Below, piece by piece: positions 45,914 to 55,719 of a stretch of 64,000 bases of DNA. The position numbers and the translations under genes were made by a program. Positions within the stretch are counted from its first letter, which is position 1. The number at the start of each line of letters is the position of its first letter. The notes under the pieces were generated by a model, which saw only the letters and a list, made by a program, of their open reading frames with translations, made no database searches and was not told the origin of the DNA. The stretch spans positions 62,001 through 126,000 of the forward strand of contig NZ_JPGL01000023.1 of assembly GCF_000732615.1 (NCBI RefSeq), written 5' to 3'. The DNA comes from Burkholderia paludis. Lineage in GTDB: Bacteria > Pseudomonadota > Gammaproteobacteria > Burkholderiales > Burkholderiaceae.

Positions 45914-47905
45914 ATGTCCGATATCACCGAAACGGCCGCGGGCGCCGCGCCCGCCCCTGCTCCGCGCCCGCCGCGCGCGATCCAGCCCCTGCCCGACCAG
46001 CTGATCAGCCAGATCGCCGCCGGCGAGGTCGTCGAACGCCCCGCGTCGGTCGTCAAGGAGCTGCTCGAGAACGCGATGGACGCAGGCGCCGCGACGCTGC
46101 GCATCGTGCTGGAAGAAGGCGGTGTCAAGCGCATCTCGATCACCGACGACGGCTGCGGCATTCCGCCCGACGAGCTGGCGCTCGCGCTGATGCGCCACGC
46201 CACCAGCAAGATCCGCTCGCTCGAGGAGCTCGAGGCCGTCGCGACGCTCGGATTCCGCGGCGAAGCGCTCGCGTCGATCGCGTCGGTCGCCGAGATGTCG
46301 ATCACGAGCCGCACGGCCGACGCCGCGCACGCGACCAAGATCGATGCGCAGACGGGCGTGCTGTCGCCCGCCGCCGGCGCCGTCGGCACGACGATCGAGG
46401 TGCGCGAGCTGTACTTCAACACGCCCGCGCGGCGCAAGTTCCTGAAGAGCGAGCAAACGGAGTTCGGCCACTGCCTGGAAATGATCCGCCGCGCGGCGCT
46501 CGCGCGGCCGGACGTCGCGATCTCGGTGCTGCACAACGGCAAGGCGGTCGAGCACTGGAACGCGACCGAGCCCGCGCAGCGTGTCGCGAAGATCCTCGGC
46601 GACGGCTTCGCGACCGCGCACCTGCCGCTCGACGAACAGGCCGGCCCGCTCGCCGTCTACGGCTGCGCCGGCCTGCCGACCGCCAGCCGCGGCCGCGCCG
46701 ACCAGCAATATTTCTTCGTCAACGGCCGCTTCGTGCGCGACAAACTGCTGACGCACGCGGTGCGCGCGGCCTATGAAGACGTGCTGCACGGCGATCGCTA
46801 TCCGTCGTACGTGCTGTTTCTCGACCTGCCGCCGGAAGCGGTCGACGTGAACGTGCATCCGTCGAAGATCGAGGTGCGCTTCCGCGATTCGCGCTCGATC
46901 CACCAGTACGTGTTCCATGCGGTCCAGCGCGCGCTCGCGCGCCATGCGGGCGCGTCGCCGGAAACCACGGCGGGCGGCCATGCCGCGCATATCGAAGCGA
47001 CGCCGCGCGGGCCGTCGTCGTTCCTGGACACGCCGCTCGGACAGAGCCAGGGCCACGCGAGCGGCGGCATGGGCGGCAGCGGCTTCTCGTCGCCGTCGTC
47101 CTCGTCGGCGGGCAACACCTGGATGCGCCAGGCGCGCATGACGCAGGGCACGCTGCCCGTCGCGCAGCCGCTCGCGCTCTACGACGCCATGTTCGGCCGC
47201 AAGGATACCGGCGCCGGCACACCGGACGGCACGACCACCGTCGCGCGCGATCCGGCCGATGCGTCGGTCGCGCCGCTGCCCGGTTTCACCGTATCGCCGA
47301 TCGCCGCCACCACGCACGACGAACAGCCGCTCGGCTTCGCGCTCGGCCAGATCCACGGCATCTACGTGCTCGCGCAGAACGCGCACGGCCTCGTGATCGT
47401 CGACATGCACGCGGCGCACGAACGGATCCTGTACGAGCAGTTCAAGAACGCGCTGGCGGACCGCTCGGTCGCCGTGCAGGCGCTGCTGCTTCCGGTGTCG
47501 ATGACGGCCACGCCGGTCGAGATCGGCACGGTCGAGGAAGAACGCGACACGCTCGAATCGCTCGGCTTCGATCTCGCGGTGCTGTCGCCGACCACGCTCG
47601 CGATCCGCGCCGTGCCGGCGCTGCTGAAGGACGCCGACCTGCAGTCGCTCGCGCGCGCGGTGCTCGCCGATCTGCACGCGTTCGGCGGCTCGCGCGTGCT
47701 CACCGAGCGCCAGCACGAACTGCTCGGCACGCTCGCATGCCACCACGCGGTGCGCGCGAACCGGCGCCTGACGCTCGACGAGATGAACGCGCTGCTGCGC
47801 CAGATGGAAGCGACCGAGCGCGCGGACCAGTGCAACCACGGCCGGCCGACGTGGTATCAGCTCACGCTGAACGATCTCGACCGCCTTTTCATGCGCGGCC
47901 AATGA
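45914..47905 (+). CDS. mutL: DNA mismatch repair protein MutL
   Basis: A 663-residue MutL, the ATP-dependent linker between MutS and downstream nicking in mismatch repair. GHKL ATPase motifs are seen at the N-terminus: [12 protein letters not shown] near 47, DDGCGI near 78 and [12 protein letters not shown] near 110. A Gly/Ser-rich linker lies around 360-400. The C-terminal domain has [12 protein letters not shown] near 497, close to the endonuclease motif DQHA(X)2E(X)4E, and CNHGRP near the end. This suggests a nicking-competent MutL, as in bacteria without MutH. Its stop overlaps the miaA start (ATGA). Confidence 0.96.
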   Translation: MSDITETAAGAAPAPAPRPPRAIQPLPDQLISQIAAGEVVERPASVVKELLENAMDAGAATLRIVLEEGGVKRISITDDGCGIPPDELALALMRHATSKIRSLEELEAVATLGFRGEALASIASVAEMSITSRTADAAHATKIDAQTGVLSPAAGAVGTTIEVRELYFNTPARRKFLKSEQTEFGHCLEMIRRAALARPDVAISVLHNGKAVEHWNATEPAQRVAKILGDGFATAHLPLDEQAGPLAVYGCAGLPTASRGRADQQYFFVNGRFVRDKLLTHAVRAAYEDVLHGDRYPSYVLFLDLPPEAVDVNVHPSKIEVRFRDSRSIHQYVFHAVQRALARHAGASPETTAGGHAAHIEATPRGPSSFLDTPLGQSQGHASGGMGGSGFSSPSSSSAGNTWMRQARMTQGTLPVAQPLALYDAMFGRKDTGAGTPDGTTTVARDPADASVAPLPGFTVSPIAATTHDEQPLGFALGQIHGIYVLAQNAHGLVIVDMHAAHERILYEQFKNALADRSVAVQALLLPVSMTATPVEIGTVEEERDTLESLGFDLAVLSPTTLAIRAVPALLKDADLQSLARAVLADLHAFGGSRVLTERQHELLGTLACHHAVRANRRLTLDEMNALLRQMEATERADQCNHGRPTWYQLTLNDLDRLFMRGQ

Positions 47906-48876
47906 GCGCGGCACCGCACGCCCGCCCGACGACGATCGCCTGCCTGCTCGGCCCCACCGCTTCGGGCAAGACGGCCGCGGCGCTGGCGCTCGCCGCGCGC
48001 CGCCCGATCGAGATCGTCAGCGTCGATTCGGCGCTCGTCTACCGCGACATGGATATCGGCACCGCGAAACCGTCGCGCGACGAGCGCGCGAGCGTGCCGC
48101 ATCACCTGATCGACATCATCGATCCGGCCGACGCCTATTCGGCCGCGAGTTTCCGCTCGGACACGCTGCGGCTGATCGGCGAGATCGCCGCGCGCGGGCG
48201 CACGCCGCTGCTCGCGGGCGGCACGATGCTGTACTACAAGGCGCTGACGCAGGGGCTCAACGACCTGCCGGGCGCCGATCCGGACGTGCGCGCGGCGCTT
48301 GACGCCGACGCCGCGCGCGACGGCTGGCCCGCGCTGCATGCGCGGCTCGCGCAAGTCGATCCCGACACGGCCGCGCGGCTCGCGCCGAACGATTCGCAGC
48401 GGATCCAGCGCGCGCTCGAAGTGTTCATGCTGAGCGGGCAGCCGATGTCGGTGCTGCTGGCCGCGCCGCGCCGCACGGACGATGCGGCGGCCGCTTACCG
48501 CTTCGTGCCGGTCGCGCTCGAGCCGTCGGATCGCGCGGTCCTGCACACGCGGATCGCGCAGCGCTTCGACGCGATGCTCGACGCGGGCTTCCTCGACGAA
48601 GTCGAGCGGCTGCGCCGCCGCGACGATCTCCACCCCGACCTGCCGTCGATGCGGTGCGTCGGCTATCGCCAGGCGTGGGAATTCCTCGACGGCGACACCG
48701 ACTACCGGACGATGCGCGACAAGGGCATCTTCGCGACGCGTCAGCTCTGCAAGCGCCAGATCACCTGGCTGCGCGCGATGCCGGAGCGGATCGTCGTCGA
48801 CTGCATCGCGCCCGATTCGACCGCCCGCGCACTCGACGCGCTCGAACGCGTGCTGGACGGCCGCGCGACGGACTGA
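47902..48876 (+). CDS. miaA: tRNA dimethylallyltransferase
   Basis: A 324-residue MiaA that adds a dimethylallyl group to A37 of tRNAs reading UNN codons. The P-loop [10 protein letters not shown] is near residue 15, [18 protein letters not shown] near 40 and the PHHLIDI segment near 65. GGTMLYY near 107 and the [12 protein letters not shown] element near 285 also match. The ATG at 47902 overlaps the end of mutL by four bases; the mutL-miaA order is widely conserved. Confidence 0.96.
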   Translation: MSAAPHARPTTIACLLGPTASGKTAAALALAARRPIEIVSVDSALVYRDMDIGTAKPSRDERASVPHHLIDIIDPADAYSAASFRSDTLRLIGEIAARGRTPLLAGGTMLYYKALTQGLNDLPGADPDVRAALDADAARDGWPALHARLAQVDPDTAARLAPNDSQRIQRALEVFMLSGQPMSVLLAAPRRTDDAAAAYRFVPVALEPSDRAVLHTRIAQRFDAMLDAGFLDEVERLRRRDDLHPDLPSMRCVGYRQAWEFLDGDTDYRTMRDKGIFATRQLCKRQITWLRAMPERIVVDCIAPDSTARALDALERVLDGRATD

Positions 48877-48898
48877 ACGCGCTGCGCGCGGCCGGCGA

Positions 48899-49531
48899 TC
48901 AGCCCGGCTTGCGCGCCGCCAGACGCGCGCGCGCGCCGTCGACGATCAACGCGACGCCGCGCTCGAACGCGTCATCGCCGCCGCGCTCGCGCAGCGCGGC
49001 CCACCCTTGCGCGAGCAGCGGATAGTCGGCCGCATCGGGCAACGGCGTATCGGCAGCGGCGGGCGGTTCCGCCTGCTCCTCGAGCACCCATCCGACCACG
49101 AAGCGGCCCAGCGCATACATCACGTCCACCGCTTCGTCCGGCGCGAAACCCGCGTCGCCGAGCAGCGCGATCTTGCGTTCGATCGAACCGAAATGCAGCG
49201 CGCGCGGCCGCGTGCCGGCATGCAGCCGCGCGCCGTCGCGATAGGCGAGCAAGGCGCGGCGGAAGCTGCGCGCGTTGTCGGCAAGCCATGCATCCCACGC
49301 GTCGCCCGGCTGCGGCAGCGATGCGTCGTGACGCTCGAGCATGATCGCCTCGGCCATCGCGTCGAGCAGTTCGGCCTTGTTCCGGAAATGCCAGTAAAGC
49401 GTCGGCGACTGCACGCCGAGCCGCTCGGCAAGCCGCCGCGTCGACAGCCCGTCGATCCCCGCTTCATCGAGCAGCTCGAGGGCCGCACGCAATACCGTGT
49501 CGCGCGTCAGCCGCGCCCCTGCGTCCTTCAT
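48899..49531 (-). CDS. tetR: TetR-type repressor (tetracycline class)
   Basis: A 210-residue TetR-family regulator with an N-terminal HTH (STRRLAERLGVQSPTLYWHF) that closely resembles the classical Tet repressor, and a C-terminal domain of TetR_C type. I start at the ATG at 49531; an upstream GTG would lie inside the operator. It is divergent from the efflux gene and the 60-base gap holds two near-perfect tet operators. So it very probably represses both genes and is released by a tetracycline-like or other planar ligand. GC content matches the host, so recent plasmid acquisition is unlikely. Confidence 0.9.
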   Translation of the reverse strand: MKDAGARLTRDTVLRAALELLDEAGIDGLSTRRLAERLGVQSPTLYWHFRNKAELLDAMAEAIMLERHDASLPQPGDAWDAWLADNARSFRRALLAYRDGARLHAGTRPRALHFGSIERKIALLGDAGFAPDEAVDVMYALGRFVVGWVLEEQAEPPAAADTPLPDAADYPLLAQGWAALRERGGDDAFERGVALIVDGARARLAARKPG

Positions 49532-49549
49532 CTCTATCACCGATAGGGA
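49531..49549. promoter_or_regulatory. tet operator O2-like site
   Basis: TCTCTATCACCGATAGGGA matches the classical tetO2 half-site pattern (TCTATCA...GATAGGGA) with one base changed in the centre. It starts at the tetR initiation codon. Confidence 0.8.
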
Positions 49550-49567
49550 AACTGTGGAATAATCCTC

Positions 49568-49586
49568 ACTCTATCATCGATAGAGT
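49568..49586. promoter_or_regulatory. tet operator O1-like site
   Basis: ACTCTATCATCGATAGAGT differs from the classical 19-bp tetO1 by one base next to the centre. It ends 7 bases before the TTG start of the efflux gene, so repressor binding would block that promoter and translation start region. Confidence 0.85.
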
Positions 49587-49593
49587 TACGCTC

Positions 49594-50787
49594 TTGAATC
49601 CGTCCCTGATTGCCATCCTGGCCACGGTCCTGCTCGACGCGATCGGCGTCGGGATCGTGATGCCGATCCTGCCCGGGCTGCTGCGCGCGCTTGCCGGCGC
49701 GGGCAGCATCGACACGCACTACGGCGTGCTGCTCGCGCTGTACGCGTTCGCGCAGTTCCTGTGCGCACCGCTGCTCGGTGCGCTGAGCGACCGCTTCGGC
49801 CGCCGGCCCGTGCTGCTCGTGTCGCTCGCGGGCGCCGCGCTCGACTACCTGCTGATGGCGCTCGCGCCGACGCTCGCATGGCTCTACGTCGGGCGGCTGA
49901 TCGCGGGCATCACGGGCGCGAACGTCGCGGTCGCGACCGCGTGCGTCACCGACGTCACGGCCGAACCCGACCGCGCGCGACGCTTCGGCCAGCTCGGCGC
50001 GATGATGGGCATCGGTTTCATCGCGGGCCCGCTGATCGGCGGGCTGCTCGGTGCGCTGCACCTGCGTGCGCCGTTCGTCGCGGCGGCCGCGCTCAACGCA
50101 CTCAATCTCGTGCTGGTCTGGCGCGCGCTGCCGGAATCGCGGCCGCCCTCGGCGCACGCAGGCCGCCCGGCGGTCGCACTCAACCCGTTCGCGAGCCTGC
50201 GGCGACTGAGCGGCACGCCCGCGCTCGTGCCGCTGCTCGGCATCTACGTGATCGTGGCGCTGGTGTCGCAGGCGCCCGCGACGTTGTGGATCCTGTACGG
50301 TCAGGCGCATTTCGGCTGGTCGACGCCGATCGCGGGGCTGTCGCTCGCAGGCTACGGCGCGTGCCACGCGCTCGCGCAGGCGTTCGCGATCGGGCCGCTG
50401 ATCGCGCGGCTCGGCGAGCGACGCGCACTCGCGATGGGCCTTGCGGGCGACGCGCTCGGGCTCGTCGCGATCGCGTTCGCGTCCGCCGCGTGGGTGCCGT
50501 TCGCGCTGCTGCCGCTGTTCGCGGCGGGCGGCATGACGCTGCCGGCGCTGCAGGCGATGCTCTCGCGGCAGGTCGACGATGCGCGCCAGGGCGAACTGCA
50601 GGGCACGCTCGCAAGCGTGGCGAGCCTGATCGGCGTCGGCGGGCCGCTGGTCGTCACCGCGGCCTATGCGGCGACACGCGCGACGTGGCCGGGGCTCGTA
50701 TGGGCCGCGGCCGCGCTGCTTTATCTGCTGATACCGCCGCTGCTGGCCGCCGCGCGCCCGGCCGGCAAGCCGCTTCCGTCGACGTAA
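49594..50787 (+). CDS. tetA: TetA-like MFS drug efflux transporter
   Basis: A 397-residue MFS antiporter with 12 predicted transmembrane segments. Motif A of the DHA1/TetA group is intact at residues 62-72 (GALSDRFGRRP), and the N-terminus LDAIGVGIVMPILP is typical of TetA. The start is TTG. Together with the divergent tetR and the two operators this forms a complete Tet-type switch on the chromosome. Export of tetracycline-metal complexes is known for the family; the natural substrate here is not shown. Confidence 0.88.
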   Translation: MNPSLIAILATVLLDAIGVGIVMPILPGLLRALAGAGSIDTHYGVLLALYAFAQFLCAPLLGALSDRFGRRPVLLVSLAGAALDYLLMALAPTLAWLYVGRLIAGITGANVAVATACVTDVTAEPDRARRFGQLGAMMGIGFIAGPLIGGLLGALHLRAPFVAAAALNALNLVLVWRALPESRPPSAHAGRPAVALNPFASLRRLSGTPALVPLLGIYVIVALVSQAPATLWILYGQAHFGWSTPIAGLSLAGYGACHALAQAFAIGPLIARLGERRALAMGLAGDALGLVAIAFASAAWVPFALLPLFAAGGMTLPALQAMLSRQVDDARQGELQGTLASVASLIGVGGPLVVTAAYAATRATWPGLVWAAAALLYLLIPPLLAAARPAGKPLPST

Positions 50788-50805
50788 GCGGCGGCGCGAT
50801 GCCCG

Positions 50806-50840
50806 AAAAAAAACCGCCCGGATCGACTCCGGGCGGTTTT
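50806..50840. terminator. Bidirectional terminator between tetA and purM
   Basis: An 11-bp perfect stem, AACCGCCCGGA with TCCGGGCGGTT and a 5-base loop, is flanked by an A run and a T run. It serves the two convergent genes. Confidence 0.9.
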
Positions 50841-50867
50841 GCCTGCTGCATCCGTTGCGGCAGTGCG

Positions 50868-51923
50868 TCAGACCACGACGGTCTGCGCCTCGCCTTCGCG
50901 GCTCGCGCGCACGACGCCGATCTTCCACACCTGTTCGCCGGCGGCGGCCAGGTCGGCGATCGCGGCGTCGGCATCGGCCGCCGCGACGATCACGGCCATG
51001 CCGATCCCGCAGTTGAACACGCGGTGCATTTCAGCGTCGGCCACGCCGCCGTGCTCCTGCAGCCACTTGAACAGCGGCGGCAGCGACCAGGCGTTCTGGT
51101 CGAGTTCGGCGGTGAGGCCTTCGCGCAGCACGCGCGGAATGTTCTCGACCAGGCCGCCGCCCGTGATGTGCGCCATGCCCTTCACGGCGATCTTCTGCAT
51201 CAGCGCGAGCAGCGGCTTCACGTAGATGCGCGTGGGCGCCATCAGCGTGTCGGCGAGCGACCGGCCGTGGAAATCGGCCGACAGGTCGGGGTTCGCGCGC
51301 TCGATGATCTTGCGCACGAGCGAAAAACCGTTCGAATGGATGCCGCTCGATGCGAGGCCGAGCACGACGTCGCCTTCGGCGATCGTGCTGCCGTCGATGA
51401 TCTTGCTCTTCTCGACCGCGCCGACCGCGAAGCCTGCCAGGTCGTATTCGCCGTCCGGGTACATGCCCGGCATTTCGGCCGTTTCACCGCCGATCAGCGC
51501 GCAGCCCGACAGTTCGCAGCCGTGCGCGATGCCCTTGACGACCGTCGCGGCCGTGTCGACGTCGAGCTTGCCGCACGCGAAGTAGTCGAGGAAGAACAGC
51601 GGCTCGGCGCCCTGCACGAGGATGTCGTTCACGCTCATCGCGACGAGATCCTGGCCGACCGTATCGTGTTTGTTCAGATGAAACGCCAGCTTGAGCTTGG
51701 TGCCCACGCCGTCGGTGCCGGACACGAGCACGGGCTCGCGATACTTCTTCGGCACTTCGAACAGCGCGCCGAACCCGCCGATGCCGCCGAGCACGCCGTC
51801 GCGCAGGGTTTTCTTCGCAAAAGGCTTGATCTTGTCGATGAGCGCGTCGCCTGCGTCGATGTCGACGCCTGCGTCGCGGTAGGACAGACCCTGAGCGTCG
51901 GGAGCGGATTTCGGAGGATTCAT
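50868..51923 (-). CDS. purM: Phosphoribosylformylglycinamidine cyclo-ligase (AIR synthetase)
   Basis: A 351-residue PurM, which closes the imidazole ring in purine synthesis (FGAM + ATP to AIR). Visible signatures: [16 protein letters not shown] near residue 65, [10 protein letters not shown] near 95, a GGETAEMPG loop near 142 and [16 protein letters not shown] near 190. Length is standard. It is divergent from hda, with a perfect palindrome carrying -10-like boxes on both strands between them, and convergent with the efflux gene. Confidence 0.97.
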   Translation of the reverse strand: MNPPKSAPDAQGLSYRDAGVDIDAGDALIDKIKPFAKKTLRDGVLGGIGGFGALFEVPKKYREPVLVSGTDGVGTKLKLAFHLNKHDTVGQDLVAMSVNDILVQGAEPLFFLDYFACGKLDVDTAATVVKGIAHGCELSGCALIGGETAEMPGMYPDGEYDLAGFAVGAVEKSKIIDGSTIAEGDVVLGLASSGIHSNGFSLVRKIIERANPDLSADFHGRSLADTLMAPTRIYVKPLLALMQKIAVKGMAHITGGGLVENIPRVLREGLTAELDQNAWSLPPLFKWLQEHGGVADAEMHRVFNCGIGMAVIVAAADADAAIADLAAAGEQVWKIGVVRASREGEAQTVVV

Positions 51924-51943
51924 GGGGGAATGCGAGAAGGTCG

Positions 51944-51960
51944 GTAAAATGCGATTTTAC
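51944..51960. promoter_or_regulatory. Palindrome forming back-to-back -10 boxes
   Basis: GTAAAAT and ATTTTAC flank a GCG, a perfect 7-bp inverted repeat. Each arm contains TAAAAT on its own strand. It lies 20 bp upstream of purM and 204 bp upstream of hda, so it could be a shared bidirectional promoter core or an operator. Confidence 0.4.
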
Positions 51961-52164
51961 CCGAAGCCGGCCCGTTGGCCGGAATTCCCAGCACCGAATC
52001 GTCAGGGATTGCATCTTGGTCAACACGTCCCCGTTTTCATCGCCGAGCGAACCGCGCCGAAACCGGCGCGGCGCCGTGCGTGCGGTCGCGTGTGCAGCCA
52101 TCCGGGCCGTATTCCCCCGCGCGTGCCCGGCGTACGGCACGCGTTTTTTCAACCGACCCGCATC

Positions 52165-52908
52165 GTGACTGCCGTGACCCGTCAACTGACGCTCGATCTC
52201 GGCACGCCGCCGCCCGCCACGTTCGACAACTTCATCATGAGCGAGGAGAACGACGAGCTCGTCACGCGCCTGCAGAAGCTCGACCTCGCGCTCGCGGCGG
52301 GCCCCGTGCCGGACCGGTCGTTCTACATCTGGGGCGAGCCCGGCAGCGGCCGCACCCATCTGCTGCAGGCGCTCGTGAGCGACGCGTCGTACGGCTACGC
52401 GCGCTACCTGACGCCGCAGAGCCCGCTCGGCGCGTTCACGTTCGACCCGCGCATCGGCATCTACGCGATCGACGACTGCGACCGGATGAGCGACGCGCAG
52501 CAGGTCGCGCTGTTCAACCTGTTCAACGAAGTGCGCGCGCACCCGTCGAGCGCCTTCGTCGCGGCGGGCCCCGCCGCGCCGCTCGCGCTCGACGTGCGCG
52601 AGGATCTGCGCACGCGCCTCGGCTGGGGGCTCGTGTTCCACCTGTCGCCGCCGTCCGACGCCGGCAAGATCGCCGTGCTCAAGCTCGCGGCGAAGGAGCG
52701 CGGGATCGCGCTCACCGACGACATCGCCGCCTACCTGCTGACCCATTTCCGCCGCGACATGCCGAGCCTGATGGCGCTGCTCGACGCGCTCGACCGCTTC
52801 TCGCTCGAGCAGAAACGCGCGGTCACGCTGCCGCTGCTGCGCCGGATGCTGGCGCGTCCCGGCGACGACATCACACCACCGGGCACGGGCCCGAACCGCT
52901 TCGAGTAA
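52165..52908 (+). CDS. hda: DnaA regulatory inactivator Hda
   Basis: A 247-residue DnaA-related AAA+ protein that works with the sliding clamp to hydrolyse DnaA-bound ATP. The N-terminal QLTLDL is the clamp-binding motif that defines Hda. The Walker A region reads GEPGSGRTH (Arg in place of the usual Lys), Walker B is YAIDDCD near 100, and the sensor region LRTRL..G follows. The start is a GTG; one at 52165 or one 9 bases later would both keep the clamp motif. The leader from purM is about 240 bases. Confidence 0.92.
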   Translation: MTAVTRQLTLDLGTPPPATFDNFIMSEENDELVTRLQKLDLALAAGPVPDRSFYIWGEPGSGRTHLLQALVSDASYGYARYLTPQSPLGAFTFDPRIGIYAIDDCDRMSDAQQVALFNLFNEVRAHPSSAFVAAGPAAPLALDVREDLRTRLGWGLVFHLSPPSDAGKIAVLKLAAKERGIALTDDIAAYLLTHFRRDMPSLMALLDALDRFSLEQKRAVTLPLLRRMLARPGDDITPPGTGPNRFE

Positions 52909-52919
52909 AATGCGCTTCC

Positions 52920-53597
52920 ATGACTAATCTGGCACTCTTTGACCTCGATCACACGCTGATCCCGACCGATAGCGACCACGAATGGGGCCGCTTCATGGTG
53001 AAGCTCGGCATCGTCGACGCGGAAAGCTTCTCGCGTCAGAACGATCAGTTCTTCGCCGACTACAAGGCCGGCAAGCTCGACATCCACGCGTACCTCACGG
53101 CCATGCTCACGCCGCTCGCGAAGTATTCGCGCGCGCAGCTCGCGCAATGGCACGAGCAGTACATGCACGAGGTGATCCGTCCCGCGATGACGCCCGCCGC
53201 ACTCGAGCTCGTGCGCAAGCACCTCGATGCAGGCGACCTGTGCTGCGTCGTGACGGCAACCAACGAATTCATCACGCGCCCGATCGCGACCGCGTTCGGC
53301 GTCGACACGCTGATCGCGTGCGAGGTCGAAACGACCGACGGGCATCCCGATTCGCCTTACACGGGCCGGCCGACCGGCACGCCGAGCTATCGCGAAGGCA
53401 AGATCGTGCGGACCGAAGCATGGCTCGCGTCGCTCGGCAAGCGCTGGGACGACTTCGCGCACAGCTACTTCTACAGCGACTCGCACAACGACATCCCGCT
53501 GCTCGAGAAAGTCACCGACCCGATCGCGACCAACCCTGACGACACGCTGCGTGCGCATGCAAGCAACCGCGGCTGGCGTATCCTCGATCTCTTCTGA
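52920..53597 (+). CDS. HAD-IB family phosphatase
   Basis: A 225-residue HAD-superfamily hydrolase of subfamily IB (SerB/CicA-like). Motif I is ALFDLDHTLIPTDSD with nucleophile Asp8 and general acid Asp10, motif II is VVTATN near residue 107, a basic YREGK near 160 serves as motif III, and motif IV is YSDSHNDIPLL near 183. It starts 12 bases after hda and is followed by pcnB after 5 bases, so it belongs to the hda-pcnB-folK run. The substrate is uncertain. Confidence 0.9.
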   Translation: MTNLALFDLDHTLIPTDSDHEWGRFMVKLGIVDAESFSRQNDQFFADYKAGKLDIHAYLTAMLTPLAKYSRAQLAQWHEQYMHEVIRPAMTPAALELVRKHLDAGDLCCVVTATNEFITRPIATAFGVDTLIACEVETTDGHPDSPYTGRPTGTPSYREGKIVRTEAWLASLGKRWDDFAHSYFYSDSHNDIPLLEKVTDPIATNPDDTLRAHASNRGWRILDLF

Positions 53598-53602
53598 ACG
53601 TC

Positions 53603-55141
53603 GTGATCAAAAAATTCATCCGCAAGCTGCTCGGTCAGGACGAAACCGAGCGAACGTCTCCCGCAGCGGCTCCGGCCGACGAAGCGGCCCCAGCCGCCCC
53701 GCGCGCCCCGAAGGCACCCCGCGGCGGCAGTGCGAAGAAACCGCGCAGCAACCATGAGCCGACCGTCGTGCCGGCCAGCGTGCACGGCATCAATCCGGCG
53801 CTGATCTCGAAGAATGCCGTGCGCGTGACCGACACGCTGCAGCAGGCAGGCTTTCGCGCCTTCATCGTCGGCGGCGCGGTGCGCGACCTGCTGCTCGGCA
53901 TCGCGCCGAAGGACTTCGACGTCGCGACCGACGCGACGCCGACCGAGGTGCAGCGCCTGTTCCGCCGCGCGCGCCTGATCGGCCGCCGCTTCCAGATCGT
54001 CCACGTGCAGTTCGGCCAGGAGCTGATCGAGGTGTCGACGTTCCGCGCGCTGGTCGACGCGCCGCCCGAGGCGGCCGCCGCCGAACCGCCGAAGCGGCTG
54101 AAGCGCGACGAACTCGACCGCCGCACGCACGCCGTCGACGCGAGCGGCCGCGTGCTGCGCGACAACGTGTGGGGCGAGCAGCATGAAGATGCCGCGCGCC
54201 GCGACTTCACGATCAACGCGATGTACTACGACCCGGCCACGCAGACGGTGCTCGACTACCACGACGGGATGGCCGACGTGCGTGCCCGCCTGTTGCGGAT
54301 GATCGGCGATCCGGCTACGCGCTTCCGCGAGGATCCGGTGCGGATGCTGCGCGTCGTGCGCTTCGCGGCGAAGCTCGGCTTCGAGATCGAGCCGCATACG
54401 CGCGAGCCGATCAACGGGCTCGCCGACCTGATCAACAACGTGCCGGCCGCCCGCCTGTTCGACGAGATGCTGAAGCTGCTGCTGTCGGGCCATGCGCTCG
54501 CATGCCTGCAGCAATTGCGCAAGGAAGGCCTGCACCACGGGCTGCTGCCGCTCCTCGACGTGGTGCTCGAACAGCCGCAGGGCGAGAAGTTCATCACGCT
54601 CGCGCTGAACAACACCGACGCGCGCGTGCGCGCCGGCAAGCCGGTGTCGCCGGGCTTCCTGTTCGCGACGCTGCTGTGGCACGACATGCGCCAGCGCTTC
54701 GAGCAATACACGGCCGAAGGCGAAATCCCGGTGCCGGCGCTCCATCGCGCGATGGACGACGTGCTCGACATGCAGACCGAGAAGCTCGCGATCCACAAGC
54801 GCTATTCGGCCGACATGCGCGAGATCTGGGGCCTGCAGCTGCGCCTCGAGAAACGCTCGGGCCGCAGCGCGATGCGGCTGCTGGAACACCAAAGGTTTAG
54901 AGCGGGGTATGATTTCCTCCTGTTACGCTGCGAATCCGGCGAGCTCGATGCGGAAGTCGGACAGTGGTGGACGGATTTCATCGAAGGCGACGCGGCCGCT
55001 CGCGAGGCATTGCTCACGCAGGGCGGCTCGAAGGAAAAATCGCCCCGCAAGCGGCGGCGCCGCGGCGGCGCACGAAACCGCAATCCGGGTGAAGGTGCCG
55101 CCGAGCAGGCGCCGGATACCTCGGGCGGTTCCGACGACTGA
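53603..55141 (+). CDS. pcnB: Poly(A) polymerase I
   Basis: A 512-residue class II nucleotidyltransferase that adds 3' poly(A) tails to RNA for decay. GGAVRDLLLG near residue 91 and KDFDVATDATP near 103 carry the catalytic aspartates; RRDFTINAM near 197 and the RFREDPVRMLRVVRF element near 242 follow. The N-terminus (KKFIRKLLGQDE) is preceded by a GTG start. Both ends are low-complexity: Ala/Pro/Lys-rich near 15-50 and Arg-rich near 478-490. That basic tail distinguishes PcnB from tRNA nucleotidyltransferase. Confidence 0.95.
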   Translation: MIKKFIRKLLGQDETERTSPAAAPADEAAPAAPRAPKAPRGGSAKKPRSNHEPTVVPASVHGINPALISKNAVRVTDTLQQAGFRAFIVGGAVRDLLLGIAPKDFDVATDATPTEVQRLFRRARLIGRRFQIVHVQFGQELIEVSTFRALVDAPPEAAAAEPPKRLKRDELDRRTHAVDASGRVLRDNVWGEQHEDAARRDFTINAMYYDPATQTVLDYHDGMADVRARLLRMIGDPATRFREDPVRMLRVVRFAAKLGFEIEPHTREPINGLADLINNVPAARLFDEMLKLLLSGHALACLQQLRKEGLHHGLLPLLDVVLEQPQGEKFITLALNNTDARVRAGKPVSPGFLFATLLWHDMRQRFEQYTAEGEIPVPALHRAMDDVLDMQTEKLAIHKRYSADMREIWGLQLRLEKRSGRSAMRLLEHQRFRAGYDFLLLRCESGELDAEVGQWWTDFIEGDAAAREALLTQGGSKEKSPRKRRRRGGARNRNPGEGAAEQAPDTSGGSDD

Positions 55142-55176
55142 CGCGCTCGCTGGCGAACGACGTAGGAAGTGATGCC

Positions 55177-55719
55177 ATGACGGTTGCATATATCGGACTG
55201 GGGGCGAATCTCGGCGATGCGCGCCAGACCCTGAAGGACGCGGTGGTCTGCCTCGCGCAGCAGCGCACCATCTCGATCCTCGGGAAATCGAGCCTGTATC
55301 GCACGGCGCCCTTCGAAGCGGGCGGCGACGACTACTACAATTGCGTCGTCAAGCTCGACACGTCGTCGTCGGCCCGCGAGCTGCTCGCGCTCTGCCAGAA
55401 GATCGAACATCACTTCGGCCGCGAGCGGCCGTACCGCAACGCACCGCGCACGCTCGACCTCGACATCCTGCTGTTCGGCGCCGACTCGATCGACGAACCC
55501 GACCTGATCGTCCCGCATCCGCGCCTCACCGATCGCGCATTCGCGCTCGTGCCGCTCGTCGAGATCGAGCCGGCGCTCGACATCCCCGCGCGCGGCCGGG
55601 CCGACGCCTTCCTCGCCGCCGTCGCCGACCAACGCGTCGAGAAGGTGCAGACCTGCCAGTGCCTGATGCAGAAGGCGCTCGCCGCAGGCGAAGACGCCGA
55701 CAAGCCCCGCTGCCGATGA
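55177..55719 (+). CDS. folK: HPPK, 2-amino-4-hydroxy-6-hydroxymethyldihydropteridine pyrophosphokinase
   Basis: A 180-residue HPPK that transfers pyrophosphate from ATP to the pterin in folate synthesis. It starts with YIGLGANLGD and has the signature RPYRNAPRTLDLDILLFG near residue 85, including the metal-binding DLD, then PHPRLTDRAFALVPL near 112. A clear AGGAAG ribosome site precedes the ATG. Its stop overlaps the start of the next gene (ATGA, 55716-55719). Confidence 0.96.
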   Translation: MTVAYIGLGANLGDARQTLKDAVVCLAQQRTISILGKSSLYRTAPFEAGGDDYYNCVVKLDTSSSARELLALCQKIEHHFGRERPYRNAPRTLDLDILLFGADSIDEPDLIVPHPRLTDRAFALVPLVEIEPALDIPARGRADAFLAAVADQRVEKVQTCQCLMQKALAAGEDADKPRCR

